A DNA stretch of 26,516 nucleotides from Flavobacteriales bacterium UBA5422 (GCA_002409405.1 DHNG01000005.1:1-26516), one strand, 5' to 3'; positions 18,301 to 24,976 are shown, counted from the stretch's first letter. The notes: generated from the sequence alone by a model not told the origin. A program made the numbers and translations.

Positions 18301-21109
18301 AAGCGGAATGCTGATTGCCAATGGCGCCTGTACGAGTTGTACTTCGGCCGACTGGTTCAATAATGTGGCGCAGGCGAACAATCAAGATTTCCCGACTTCC
18401 ACAACAAAACAGTTGCAGAGACACCTGATCAATGAATACAACGGTACACGTAGCACCTTTGACAGCGATGGATTGACCAGACAAATGACACCAAGTGCGC
18501 ATATTCCGCAAAATGGTTTTACCTTTAGTGCAACGATGAATGATATTGTGGAATACACCTACATGGCCGACGGACAGCTGGCGGAAAACAGTTACACGTA
18601 TAGTATGCTGCCGGGTACACATGTCATTAAGCAACATTATAACCCGTACCGCATTGCTACCGGAAAAGAATACATTCACCCAACCCAACCACTGTACAAT
18701 TTCCTGTGGAGCAACGAAATTGATAACTTCGGACGCGTGACCCGTTCGGAAACAGTTCACAATGCACAACCCCAGGAATCAGGAAGTAACTATTACGACC
18801 AGCTTGGAAATCTATTGTATACCGGACTCGGGAAAACAAACAACCCGGCCGATCCACACATCGATTACCAGGTGTACCGCATGAATGTACGCGACCAACT
18901 AACGGATTTGCGCTCTAAAACACTGCGCATCGGATTGAGCTATGATAAAACGGGGAACATCACTTCGCAACGCTGGAGCAATGAACACTTTGATCCTTCC
19001 ACGAACAACCCGGTACCGGTAAACGTGTACGATTATTATTACGACGGAATGAAACGCCTCACAGGTGCCGATTACAAATCCGGAACGTATGCCACCAACC
19101 CGTTCAGCAGCCTGGCGACACTCATTGCCAATCTTCCGAATGACTTTTCGTGCGGAGTCGTTGCTTCGCGCATTGCACAGGAACTGGCTCCGGGGTATAA
19201 GGAACTGGATTCCCTGATCAAAAAAGGAAGCAGCCTGGCGGGAAATGCAAAAAATGTATTGAGCTTCCTGGAATCCCGTTATGTGTTCAACAATGTGGCG
19301 TACAGCACCATGACGGATACAGATCGGGATCAATTCCTGACCACTTACCTGACAGGACTTTCCGACAAGGGCATGAAGGTAGAGGCCTACGAATATTACC
19401 GGGCTGATAAAGCCGGCGACAATGCCCACAAAGCCTTGCTGGACAATGGGAATCCGTTTGTGATTGCGAACTTCAAATACACCCGGCAGTTGCTCAACAC
19501 CCTTCCATACGACATGGAAACGGATTGCCAGACGAGCCAGGGAGCAGTGGTTTACGGATTCATGCCGACAATGCAGGAACCGGTAACAACGACCAATGTT
19601 ACGAAATACGACGCAGCATACTGGTACCAGAAAAACGGGAACATGAACCTCTTGCACCGCAACGATAACGCAGGCATAAAAACAAAACAGGAGTATGTGT
19701 ACAATGCCGTAGCAAACAACCGCCTGAGCAGTGTGGTGTGGAGCCGACCTTCCCAGTCGTTTACAGAGACACATGCGTATACCTACGACCCGACAGGGAA
19801 CCTGCTCACGGACCCGAAAAACGGCGTGACAAACATTCAGTACAACAGCTACAGTGATTTACCGCAGAATATTTCCAATTCTACAGGATCCAAGCGTTAC
19901 CGATACAACGCGCAAGGTGGGCGGATCTTCAAAGAAGAAAGTTACTCCGACCGTTCGTATTACATGGATGGCGTGGTGCTGAAAGGAGACGGAACAGTGA
20001 CCAGTTATCAGACTGCAACCGGGTATGCGGTGCCGTACGAAGCAAACCACACCATTGAGTTGGATTACTTCTATTACCTCAAAGACTGGCTGGGAACCGT
20101 TCGGGGCGTGCTGGATGCTGACGGCACGGCACTCAATGCCAACGACCATTATCCATACGGCTTGCGCATGCCGGGACGTTCGTTTGTTACCAACTCCGAA
20201 GGAGAGCGTTACCAGTTTACAGGGCACGAATTTGATTCGGAAACTACGTATGATTACCACGGTGCACGCTATTACAATCGGGAGTTGGGGAGATACATGA
20301 GCGTGGATCCGTTGCAAGTAAAAAGGTTGCATTTGACGCCTTATAATTACGTTAGTGGAAATCCAATTACACGTATTGATCCTGATGGAAAATTAGATGA
20401 CGAGTATGATAAAAATGGAAAAAAAATTAGTAATTTAGGAGGAGACAAAATAGACTTTTATCACCAAGAAGATGGAAGTACAAAGATCGTAGATAGGGAA
20501 AGTGGGGCATCCAATGTAATCAAAGGAGGAGCAAGATTGATAGAAGGCTATACGCAACGATCCAATCATACTGATTGGACATCATTGTTCAATGAATGGG
20601 ATAATGGGGTTGGCCCGGAAAAAAGTGTTTTTTCGGATTTTAATAATACAATCGCAGGTGTATTCGGATCTTTCAATAGTCCATTCTCCGTTTTTGCGTC
20701 AAAAGGTAGGGCAGCTGTTTTGTCAGAAGGAAAATCAAAAGGAGTTGTTGATTTTAACTATGGAGACATCAATCCAGTCACAGCAGGAAGTGATGGTTGG
20801 CAACAATTTTTGGGAAGAGCAAATTTATCTTATTATAAATTAGGGGACAAAGTATTGTTTATGGTCAATGATTCTAAAACAATGATGTCATTTGCTTATC
20901 GAATGTGGCCTTTTGGAAATCATGAAAGAGGAGACAAATTTTTTGGAAATAAAGATGCAAATACTTATCAGACCTATTTATGGACAGAGACAATGTTAGA
21001 AATAGAATTAAAAAATGATACGAGAAATGATGCAATTCAGAAGCGTAAAACCGCAAAAGAAGAATATCAGCGAACAGAATATCAACGAATTCCTTCTATA
21101 AAATGGTAA
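12326..21109 (+). CDS. giant exported RHS/YD-repeat polymorphic toxin with variable C-terminal tip
   Basis: A 2927-residue protein. Residues 1-19 form a Sec signal peptide ending SVAQ. Residues about 45-110 are the N-terminal module typical of Bacteroidetes RHS proteins (VPLVTVKSRTMEFPLQLNYT, then GLGW at 93-96 and ITRDYG). Residues about 1513-1645 look like a jelly-roll carbohydrate-binding-type domain ending FADDLLVYPKG. YD repeats follow from about 1650 (YDKFGAATHAVDNND, YDDKGRPVSEMNAYG, YDKAGRITDIYDPEG). A helical segment without YD repeats interrupts them at about 2250-2425. The core closes with YYLKDWLGTVRGVL, QFTGHEFDSE, ARYYNRELGRYMSVDPL (ends about 2663) and GNPITRIDPDG. Known RHS shells enclose a C-terminal toxin; here the last 264 residues are A/T-rich in coding and match no family I recognise. 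No type IX sorting domain is visible. It stands directly behind a T2SS-like operon, suggesting it is the cargo. Confidence 0.93.
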   Translation: MRKPSYLFLLFFSFNSVAQQAPQKSFTQKLDGIQTSSKELTKSASTDNSSVGQSGVMSTSVPLVTVKSRTMEFPLQLNYTAGIKTDQRSGPVGLGWVLPVGSITRDYGAYQPDYTSTQHEGDMWSQKYLDYKAANPTGNWTDCKQGCLNPEPSDGTIYMYTHNRQLIYDIIPESQRAIPLSDMYTVAVPGLGGNTFWNGGGIGAPHNWKWNEVNGWKVTHEVKTYIIDQEYSRINEANVGTIDLNNKSHFDNAGSHAVAIGMLPYVKNSYVGRFNDPDSYTSKVHYEDFKAFTITDENGTQYVFGRGLRGQKYILQEDPYWSTTDKSEYYTPQNGGPAGSPKGSYWKTDYIAEWLLTEIRSADYEDSNGNGIADDGDAGDWIRFEYTEPTQTVQTVPLSSGNDYFSTVPKHREWSSFSQTDQASSLMRELAYLTKIVTPAQELVFKTSQRYDVDHDYYAKPANKIGTSFYYEDRKASTQSQSPSDFDIYYPVETMRYDEIEVFSRLIDKTVYASENLRTGRIKLNYAVKGSPQELAVSEFLIRTNDDTPKMATNGKQLGAPSNSGFAIGDYNDATNKRGKTTLLSVDFFGAGTKGTKTSYQFEYAYNPSFNEIHKREIVRKWSSPSLRTSNAPGLVIGENFKANIKIPYTEQVLGSTGLSYTTVSYTGVANELFTHDFLIDIPYREKHYKLTFSNNSLLNSYVQNGTTTITNQSITHTEIPHALKPVKDVYGYLYAENCTQCPQAWSLTKITYPTGGQVSFTYEQGEFERTADESNWSFDHASIPLIAEYNGLARHRSAVQSAYNLYYSNQGTPGASPSNTPKTLTATFEVDLPDYYGIRLKTKTVNDRINPPVAINYEYGDGHFTSCPAEYVQSVVGNFNAFIIKEVYRTNWEYGKYGVDNVFWTNDFREKMRYPAVSDLSLDGYHSVHFYESIDVKLADNSYTRNYYGPITGGNTPYGNFNLFCYKLRHAGFDGCYVLGGNNINLPPIGVQKTAFFDATAPTIPYKTITNTYERIPLQNYSLTVNYTGGTSNPNTMRIWENTFEVWLVTLLPLGNAYVFDFVPEILVSGSFELPYQGIPAYSYQRWGSHRTTLRQVENDYKGMVTTTKYTYNDYMQPKQEITSGVHTAEKYITTYEYAHETYAGVTYEFLSRNLLNAPTRVETYLDQVDPSNALSARMQTYDYTSFSIPRPLHSYTYETTNLSPGGTFTLVPFNIATSINANWRKEEQEVLTYNRHGMPVSSRTNRLYAKTVSGNNKALPKAQFLFPDYAFDATYTGFEDVPVVRSVNSSWTPQSYLDETWFVTPNGTADEPAYSVFVNSNPTPCGMPIPAGSYNVSRYENMVTVDNVTGLQVGDEVIVQLTGNTNSIPVNYTTTVETTISAIYPTNIHLPDPTPATVNYVKDYIICFSDPVVYPGSNVAIGGTGDYDESAYKTISETKVTKRIIPNFQPSAFYKRTGNYSCQLPTKKTTTQAPSKTPVRPVKLTGIFDATCVPSTGEPGNEAGRSGNMPDHCYREYEASVWLAYRRDLVPIDGGTVTVTPKSSDAAADARYRRGTVTTVNNNEKVKIVCDIYTNDRSTLLKQFVFYPEALDQEWKQYTVDLETDKQNNYWLDVYVVNEREQIGVNVLNWNSVFADDLLVYPKGAKYNYTTYDKFGAATHAVDNNDVFVKTTYDDKGRPVSEMNAYGSIVKEYSYQDAPVWPNQNNHVTELIRVNNSAYHQVRYYLDGFGKTKQVATSDPGRGLRVFSGTVEHDNKGNVVRAYKPYAVKGALLGSRFDGNYAAKTHETYITYTPFSDVTYESKPEQVIAAVSQPKMNHESPIVSHQSDYINTVNVQNASIGYNFLPDQLLVSELTDPNGRLARTYMDNLGRVVMEEQQIGKNHLQNADGSISIDAGSSETYARTWFVYDKAGRITDIYDPEGKHSTYTYNSLGLVVMSQTPDKGTSEMRYDRYGQIRFTRNQKDKDASSAAGGKPQFKYLKYDVWGRVTESGMLIANGACTSCTSADWFNNVAQANNQDFPTSTTKQLQRHLINEYNGTRSTFDSDGLTRQMTPSAHIPQNGFTFSATMNDIVEYTYMADGQLAENSYTYSMLPGTHVIKQHYNPYRIATGKEYIHPTQPLYNFLWSNEIDNFGRVTRSETVHNAQPQESGSNYYDQLGNLLYTGLGKTNNPADPHIDYQVYRMNVRDQLTDLRSKTLRIGLSYDKTGNITSQRWSNEHFDPSTNNPVPVNVYDYYYDGMKRLTGADYKSGTYATNPFSSLATLIANLPNDFSCGVVASRIAQELAPGYKELDSLIKKGSSLAGNAKNVLSFLESRYVFNNVAYSTMTDTDRDQFLTTYLTGLSDKGMKVEAYEYYRADKAGDNAHKALLDNGNPFVIANFKYTRQLLNTLPYDMETDCQTSQGAVVYGFMPTMQEPVTTTNVTKYDAAYWYQKNGNMNLLHRNDNAGIKTKQEYVYNAVANNRLSSVVWSRPSQSFTETHAYTYDPTGNLLTDPKNGVTNIQYNSYSDLPQNISNSTGSKRYRYNAQGGRIFKEESYSDRSYYMDGVVLKGDGTVTSYQTATGYAVPYEANHTIELDYFYYLKDWLGTVRGVLDADGTALNANDHYPYGLRMPGRSFVTNSEGERYQFTGHEFDSETTYDYHGARYYNRELGRYMSVDPLQVKRLHLTPYNYVSGNPITRIDPDGKLDDEYDKNGKKISNLGGDKIDFYHQEDGSTKIVDRESGASNVIKGGARLIEGYTQRSNHTDWTSLFNEWDNGVGPEKSVFSDFNNTIAGVFGSFNSPFSVFASKGRAAVLSEGKSKGVVDFNYGDINPVTAGSDGWQQFLGRANLSYYKLGDKVLFMVNDSKTMMSFAYRMWPFGNHERGDKFFGNKDANTYQTYLWTETMLEIELKNDTRNDAIQKRKTAKEEYQRTEYQRIPSIKW
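20161..20314 (+). repeat. RHS core repeat R1 (in the main gene)
   Basis: These last 154 bp of the conserved core of the main RHS gene encode GLRMPGRSF through YMSVDPL. Copies recur at 21593-21692, 23141-23294 and 25034-25159, all in the same orientation. Identity to the other copies stops at the word GTGGATCCGTTG, and the DNA after it differs in each module. Confidence 0.95.
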
Positions 21110-21114
21110 GAATT

Positions 21115-21528
21115 ATGAAATTATTTGTAAAGATATTTTTTTTAAGTATTATTCTGACGGGATGTACCAGACATTTTTCAAAACAGGAGCTAGTCGGTAG
21201 ATATTCACCATATGGCTATAAATATACTTACGATACTATAGAACTACAGACTGAAGGAATTTATCGTAGAAAGGTGTATGACAAAAACAAGAAATTACAG
21301 TTAGATTTAACAAGTAAATGGGAGTTGCGAGATGAGGGGAGTAAAATTTTTTTTCATTCATTTTATCTTAATCTTGATGACGATTTAATAAGATTTCCAC
21401 ACTTAGTTCAGGATACTACAGGAGGAGGTTTAATTAATCTGGATAAGAATGCAGGGACAATTGAATTTTGTGTAGGTTATTTTTCAGCAGATCTTCCTGA
21501 TCAAAATTGTTATCGAAAGATAAAATAA
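21115..21528 (+). CDS. lipoprotein, likely immunity partner of the main RHS tip
   Basis: I start at ATG 21115, giving MKLFVKIFFLSIILTGC with lipobox LTGC (Cys17); an in-frame ATG at 21103 overlapping the RHS stop would add four residues and is also possible. The mature part of about 120 residues is beta-rich and polar (GRYSPYGYKYTYDTIELQ, SKWELRDEGSKIFF). No family is recognised. It starts 5 nt after the RHS stop (or overlaps it), the position of immunity genes in polymorphic toxin loci. A lipid anchor would place it at a membrane facing the periplasm or surface, fitting a toxin tip that acts on envelope targets. The link to immunity is inferred from position only. Its base composition is A/T-rich like the tip and unlike the RHS core. 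Confidence 0.7.
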   Translation: MKLFVKIFFLSIILTGCTRHFSKQELVGRYSPYGYKYTYDTIELQTEGIYRRKVYDKNKKLQLDLTSKWELRDEGSKIFFHSFYLNLDDDLIRFPHLVQDTTGGGLINLDKNAGTIEFCVGYFSADLPDQNCYRKIK

Positions 21529-21590
21529 ACACTGACGTATAATATTATAATTAGTGCTATCAAAAATAAAATCTCGTTCTTTGAGTAATT

Positions 21591-22598
21591 GTGTTTACAG
21601 GACACGAATTTGATTCGGAAACTACGTATGATTACCATGGTGCACGCTATTACAACCGAGAACTGGGAAGATACATGAGTGTGGATCCGTTGATCAAATA
21701 CCATGAGAGTCCTTATATATATGCATCCGGCAATCCTATTATGTTTATTGATCCGAATGGAATGGATACGGTAGAAATTGGCAATGCATTAAATACAGCT
21801 GTGACCGGAGATGTGATTGATTGGGGAGATGGAGAGTATAGCAATATGCAAAATTTGCCTAACATGGAGGTGAGTCCCGATCCTGTACAACAGTTATATA
21901 ACCGTGTACGTTCTATGCGAGAATCACCTGAGTTTAAGGCACGACAAAGAATGGGAGGTTACGGAGGAACAATCATGTCAGAGGGGAATGGAGTTACTTA
22001 TGAGCAAGTAACTTCCAACACGTTGGTGAAATATGGGCCAAACGTTGATTACCCGGAATATAAATTCATCTATCCACACGACCAAGGAACATGGGATACA
22101 CCTGGTTCTGATGGTCTTTATTGGAAAGGATGTATGAGTTGCCACTCCTCGTTAGGAGCTTATAATTATGCGTCCTATAATAGTCGGGAAAGGCTAGCTG
22201 GAACAGTTGCAGCGGCAGCAGTTACAGAGTTTGTTGGAGGGATGATTATGAAAGGCGCTTCTATTGGGGGAATTCGAAACGTAGCCCCTAAGGGAGGATT
22301 TGGATCAATGATGGAAGCTGGGGAGGCAGCTAGATATGCAAAATATTGGGGGAGCTACGCACCTAAACAAATTACTCCAGGAACAACTAGAATGGATTGG
22401 TTAAGGGTAAGTGGTCGTACTGGTATTATGGAAAACTCGAGGGTTATTTATGACAATTATGGACGCCAAATTTATCGAGTTGATTTCTCAAATCATATGC
22501 GGCCGATGAATCATAGTACACCACATTTACATCAATATCAATATGGACCGATGTCAAGTTTTGGGAAAGAATCAGTATTTAATTTTTTTGGACAATGA
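21591..22598 (+). CDS. orphan RHS tip module 1 (core fragment plus putative toxin)
   Basis: A 335-residue reading frame that begins inside the RHS core. A GTG at 21591 (preceded by an in-frame TGA at 21582) reads MFTGHEFDSETTY, so residues 1-34 are core ending YMSVDPL. Residues 35-335 are unique: YIYASGNPIMFIDPNGM, a stretch with CMSCHSS near 183, an Ala/Gly-rich hydrophobic segment (about 203-222, GTVAAAAVTEFVGGMIMKGA), and a C-terminal 70-residue domain with RVIYDNYGRQIYRVDF and NHSTPHLHQYQYG. The clustered Arg, Asp and His residues look like a metal-independent nuclease-type polymorphic toxin active site, but I cannot name the family. It lacks the N-terminal shell and a signal peptide, so it is probably silent until joined to the main gene; expression from the GTG is possible. 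It overlaps its immunity candidate by 4 nt. Confidence 0.8.
   Translation: MFTGHEFDSETTYDYHGARYYNRELGRYMSVDPLIKYHESPYIYASGNPIMFIDPNGMDTVEIGNALNTAVTGDVIDWGDGEYSNMQNLPNMEVSPDPVQQLYNRVRSMRESPEFKARQRMGGYGGTIMSEGNGVTYEQVTSNTLVKYGPNVDYPEYKFIYPHDQGTWDTPGSDGLYWKGCMSCHSSLGAYNYASYNSRERLAGTVAAAAVTEFVGGMIMKGASIGGIRNVAPKGGFGSMMEAGEAARYAKYWGSYAPKQITPGTTRMDWLRVSGRTGIMENSRVIYDNYGRQIYRVDFSNHMRPMNHSTPHLHQYQYGPMSSFGKESVFNFFGQ
21593..21692 (+). repeat. RHS core repeat R2 (module 1)
   Basis: This 100-bp copy of 20215-20314 differs at 8 positions by eye, all synonymous. It starts abruptly after unrelated A/T-rich DNA, 54 bp later in the core than the copy in module 2, and stops at the same GTGGATCCGTTG word. Confidence 0.95.
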
Positions 22599-22990
22599 AG
22601 AAAATAAAAAAAATAGAAAAAGTAACGAGTGTTTATGATACTTGGAAGCCCTCTGATATTGCTTTTATCAAAGCAATTGAATGGTCAACTAACAAACTGG
22701 TAATAAACTTTTATTGCCAATTAAGGAATAGAGCTAGTGGATGGCCGAATTTATTAGCAGATTTTTTTGAAATAACAATAACTTTCAAGAACGTATCAAA
22801 CTTGAAACTTGATTTTAATGGTTCAGGTTTGCATCAGGTTTCAGGTTTTGATATCTTAGATCTTTCAGATAATGGTTTGGAGAGAATGAATTTTCAGATC
22901 GAAGATTATGAAGATGATAGTATCAATTTTAGTTGTGAAGAAATTGAAATAAATGAAGTTGCTAATCCTGAAAAAATATTCATCGTTTAA
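22595..22990 (+). CDS. cytoplasmic immunity protein candidate for tip module 1
   Basis: A 131-residue soluble protein without signal peptide or membrane helix, starting with a basic MKKIKKIEKV. Its ATG overlaps the stop of the tip module (ATGA), giving translational coupling typical of toxin-immunity pairs. The middle reads as alternating strands (FFEITITFKNVSNLKLDF, SGFDILDLSDNGLERMNF, then EDYEDDSINFSCEEIEI). This pattern resembles Imm50-type immunity proteins, a memory-based guess that a profile search must confirm. A cytoplasmic immunity protein fits a nuclease-like toxin in module 1. The gene is A/T-rich, and 157 nt of A/T-rich DNA with the lead-in repeat follow it. Confidence 0.75.
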   Translation: MKKIKKIEKVTSVYDTWKPSDIAFIKAIEWSTNKLVINFYCQLRNRASGWPNLLADFFEITITFKNVSNLKLDFNGSGLHQVSGFDILDLSDNGLERMNFQIEDYEDDSINFSCEEIEINEVANPEKIFIV

Positions 22991-23084
22991 AAAGGGTAAT
23001 GTTACAAATCTACAACTGATTTATTTTGAGATTGTTAATCAATTGAATGATTAAATGTAGTCATTTAAATAGAGTTATTATCTT

Positions 23085-23140
23085 TAATTTAGAAACCGTT
23101 CTTTGAAAAAAAACATACGTTGCATATAACGTCTATTTGG
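23085..23140 (+). repeat. 56-bp lead-in repeat before module 2
   Basis: This stretch begins TAATTTAGAAACCGTTCTTT and ends AACGTCTATTTGG. It recurs at 24977-25033 before the decayed module. The left 25 bp are identical and the right 13 bp are identical, with a variable middle (here ACGTT-6 nt-AACGT). It is absent before the core in the main gene. Ten bases of it (CGTTCTTTGA) also occur at 21575-21584 ahead of module 1. It marks a shared left boundary of the modules and may be a duplication scar, a promoter or a recombination site. Confidence 0.85.
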
Positions 23141-23294
23141 CTTACGCATGTCGGGACGTTCCTTTGTTACCAACTCCGAAGGAGAGCGTTATCAGTTTAC
23201 AGGACACGAATTTGATTCGGAAACCACGTATGATTACCACGGTGCACGTTATTACAACCGGGAGTTGGGTAGGTATATGAGTGTGGATCCGTTG
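23141..23294 (+). repeat. RHS core repeat R3 (module 2)
   Basis: A 154-bp copy of 20161-20314, the same length without gaps. I count 12 differences, 11 of them synonymous and one Pro to Ser just after the module's ATG. It stops at GTGGATCCGTTG like the other copies. Confidence 0.95.
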
Positions 23295-24182
23295 GCGATG
23301 AAGTTTTTTGGATGGAGTACTTACAATTATGTGATGGGCAACCCGATTATGTTGATTGATCCTACGGGGAAAGCACCGGAGGATTGGATTGGGAAAAAGG
23401 ATGCAAACGGAAATACTACATGGGAATGGGATCCCAATGTTGATGGACCGGATAAATTACCCTCAGGTTATACCGAATATGCTAAGCCTGGAGATATGTA
23501 CCCTTCCCAAGATTATGATTCAGAGGGGAATCAACGATGGGTGAAGCTTGGACATGGTAAAGATAAATGGAGTTATGTTACGGGGGATGTAAACAATCAA
23601 GGAATGCCAATAGATAATGATTACACGGAACAGGGACTGGCAGCCCAGCGGCTTCATGAAAAACTAATGGCAAACCATGCAGCGTTAGAAGGGTTCTTTA
23701 CAGATATTTTCTTTTCAGCAGCTACAATTCCACTGGGAGGTATTGGTGGATTTGGTGGAAAGATGGTGTTCTCAGCATTTTTAAGACGAGGATTGGTTCA
23801 GGGTGGAGTTAATGCTATTAGTAATTTTGGAAGTCAATTATATGCAAATCAAGGAAACTTTGATAACATTGACAGGATCAGCGTAGGACTAGCTTTTGGC
23901 TCAGGATTTATTCCAGGTAAATATGGAGTACATGGAATTATAGCAACAAGCGCTGCGGATGGTGTATTCGATTATAGTAGTGGTGACGGTTTTATTATGA
24001 CAGGATATGGAAAATCCACATTGAAATCTATATCAGATGCAGGTTTTGGAGCAGCAGGCTCTTTTGGAAATCGGGCTTTTGGTGAAATTCCTGTAGTTTT
24101 TACGCCTGTCAGTAACTTTGTAACGACGTTACCAGCAACGTCGTTAAACACTATTGTTAATAAACAATTATCTACTAAGTAA
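23148..24182 (+). CDS. orphan RHS tip module 2 (core fragment plus putative membrane-active toxin)
   Basis: This 344-residue frame opens at an ATG that corresponds to an internal Met (GLRM) of the main gene; an in-frame TAA at 23127 excludes a longer form. Residues 1-49 are core ending YMSVDPL. Residues 50-344 are unique: YNYVMGNPIMLIDPTGK, a W-rich segment (GKKDANGNTTWEWDPN, RWVKLGHGKDKWSYV), then from about 180 a Gly/Ala/Phe-rich hydrophobic region (FFTDIFFSAATIPLGGIGGF, LVQGGVNAISNFGSQLYA) and a small C-terminal domain. The glycine-rich hydrophobic stretch resembles pre-toxin or pore-forming regions of polymorphic toxins; no catalytic motif stands out. The neighbour is a membrane protein, consistent with a membrane-targeting tip. 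No signal peptide is present, so it is likely a donor module. Confidence 0.8.
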   Translation: MSGRSFVTNSEGERYQFTGHEFDSETTYDYHGARYYNRELGRYMSVDPLAMKFFGWSTYNYVMGNPIMLIDPTGKAPEDWIGKKDANGNTTWEWDPNVDGPDKLPSGYTEYAKPGDMYPSQDYDSEGNQRWVKLGHGKDKWSYVTGDVNNQGMPIDNDYTEQGLAAQRLHEKLMANHAALEGFFTDIFFSAATIPLGGIGGFGGKMVFSAFLRRGLVQGGVNAISNFGSQLYANQGNFDNIDRISVGLAFGSGFIPGKYGVHGIIATSAADGVFDYSSGDGFIMTGYGKSTLKSISDAGFGAAGSFGNRAFGEIPVVFTPVSNFVTTLPATSLNTIVNKQLSTK

Positions 24183-24192
24183 ATCATAAGTT

Positions 24193-24528
24193 ATGGAGCA
24201 ACGTCGAATTGAATTAATAAAAAAATGGTTGAAATTTTCTTTGTGGATTGTTATTCCAGTAATTTGTTGGTTTATCTTTTTAAATATAATTTACCTAAAT
24301 AGTAAAACGACTTGTGCTAAATTTACTAAAGAGGGGAACACTCGAGGAACAATATACATACATTATTTGTATGAGGTAGAAGGTGAAGAATATATACACT
24401 TGATTGATCTAATGTTTTTAAAAGTCAAATCCCTTGAAGAATTAAAACGAGTAGAATGTGTAGAAATAGAATATTCTGTTTGGTTTCCAAATTTCAGCAG
24501 GGTTACTGATAAGCGAGTGATTAAATAA
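24193..24528 (+). CDS. membrane-anchored immunity candidate for tip module 2
   Basis: A 111-residue protein with a basic N-terminus (MEQRRIELIKKWLK), one transmembrane helix (about residues 15-34, FSLWIVIPVICWFIFLNIIY) and an extracytoplasmic beta domain of about 75 residues (TRGTIYIHYLYEVEGEEYIH). It starts 10 nt after the tip module stop. The position is that of an immunity gene, and the single-helix inner-membrane layout suits protection against a toxin acting at the inner membrane or from the periplasm. No family is recognised. It is A/T-rich like the tips. Confidence 0.7.
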   Translation: MEQRRIELIKKWLKFSLWIVIPVICWFIFLNIIYLNSKTTCAKFTKEGNTRGTIYIHYLYEVEGEEYIHLIDLMFLKVKSLEELKRVECVEIEYSVWFPNFSRVTDKRVIK

Positions 24529-24545
24529 CTTTAAAATTAATAGAT

Positions 24546-24971
24546 ATGATGAAAAATATTTTTTGTGCAATGCTTTTTTTTAGTGTGTGTCACCTATTTG
24601 GCTTGTCACAGCCACCGCCCCCTATGGTGATGGCGTCTGAGGAAAATCAAAAATTGATAGATAAGATTATTGAGATTACAAAAGTTAAGGAATATTACAA
24701 TACAACTTGCTTGTATTATATTGATCGAGCAGCGGAATCAAATGATTGGGAAGAGGCAGATATACTTAAGAGAAAGCAGCGGATGGATGTAAATAGATTT
24801 ATCCGCATGAATTTTTACAGCTCAATGGCCAATTATTCAGTAGAAGAACTGAAAGAAATCTTCGCCTTCTTACAAAAAATAAATAAGCGGAATGGCTACG
24901 TTCCATTCTTCTTAATTAACCAATTCATAGAAGATAATTTACGTCTCGAAATAAACTCGATAATAGAGTAA
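24546..24971 (+). CDS. small exported helical protein, second companion of module 2
   Basis: A 141-residue protein with an N-terminal signal peptide (ATGATG at 24546/24549; about residues 1-21, FCAMLFFSVCHLFGLSQ) and a mature alpha-helical part. The C-terminal half (YSVEELKEIFAFLQKINKRN) faintly resembles DUF2059-type periplasmic proteins, in which a helix pair follows an EEL motif. It follows the membrane-anchored gene by 17 nt, so it is co-transcribed with it. It may be a second periplasmic immunity factor or the immunity gene of an earlier tip whose toxin was lost. The next 6 nt lead straight into the lead-in repeat. Confidence 0.65.
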   Translation: MMKNIFCAMLFFSVCHLFGLSQPPPPMVMASEENQKLIDKIIEITKVKEYYNTTCLYYIDRAAESNDWEEADILKRKQRMDVNRFIRMNFYSSMANYSVEELKEIFAFLQKINKRNGYVPFFLINQFIEDNLRLEINSIIE

Positions 24972-24976
24972 CAAGA

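Noticed and set aside
18899..19774. Long open frame on the minus strand (291 codons) inside the RHS gene
   Set aside because: It is a codon-structure shadow of the RHS gene. The protein is rich in Cys, His and Val with no domain pattern, and the plus strand has clear YD repeats on both sides. The same applies to 17372-17980, 18143-18769 and 12434-13093.
21538..21549. 12-bp palindrome TATAATATTATA after the first lipoprotein gene
   Set aside because: Pure A/T palindromes of this length are expected by chance in such A/T-rich DNA, and no T-run or GC stem follows.
23102..23139. Lead-in considered as a Bacteroidetes promoter (TTTG and TATTTG)
   Set aside because: The spacing between the two elements is about 28 nt and the -7 match lacks the TA at the right place, so I list it only as a repeat.
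23085..23140. Lead-in repeat considered as an integron attC-type site
   Set aside because: The inverted words ACGTT/AACGT are short, the flanking boxes do not match the RYYYAAC/GTTRRRY consensus, and no integrase gene is in the window.
12326..24182. Type IX secretion sorting domain on the RHS protein or tips
   Set aside because: I looked at the C-termini of the main protein and both modules; none shows the usual beta-sandwich tail with a conserved terminal Lys-rich motif.
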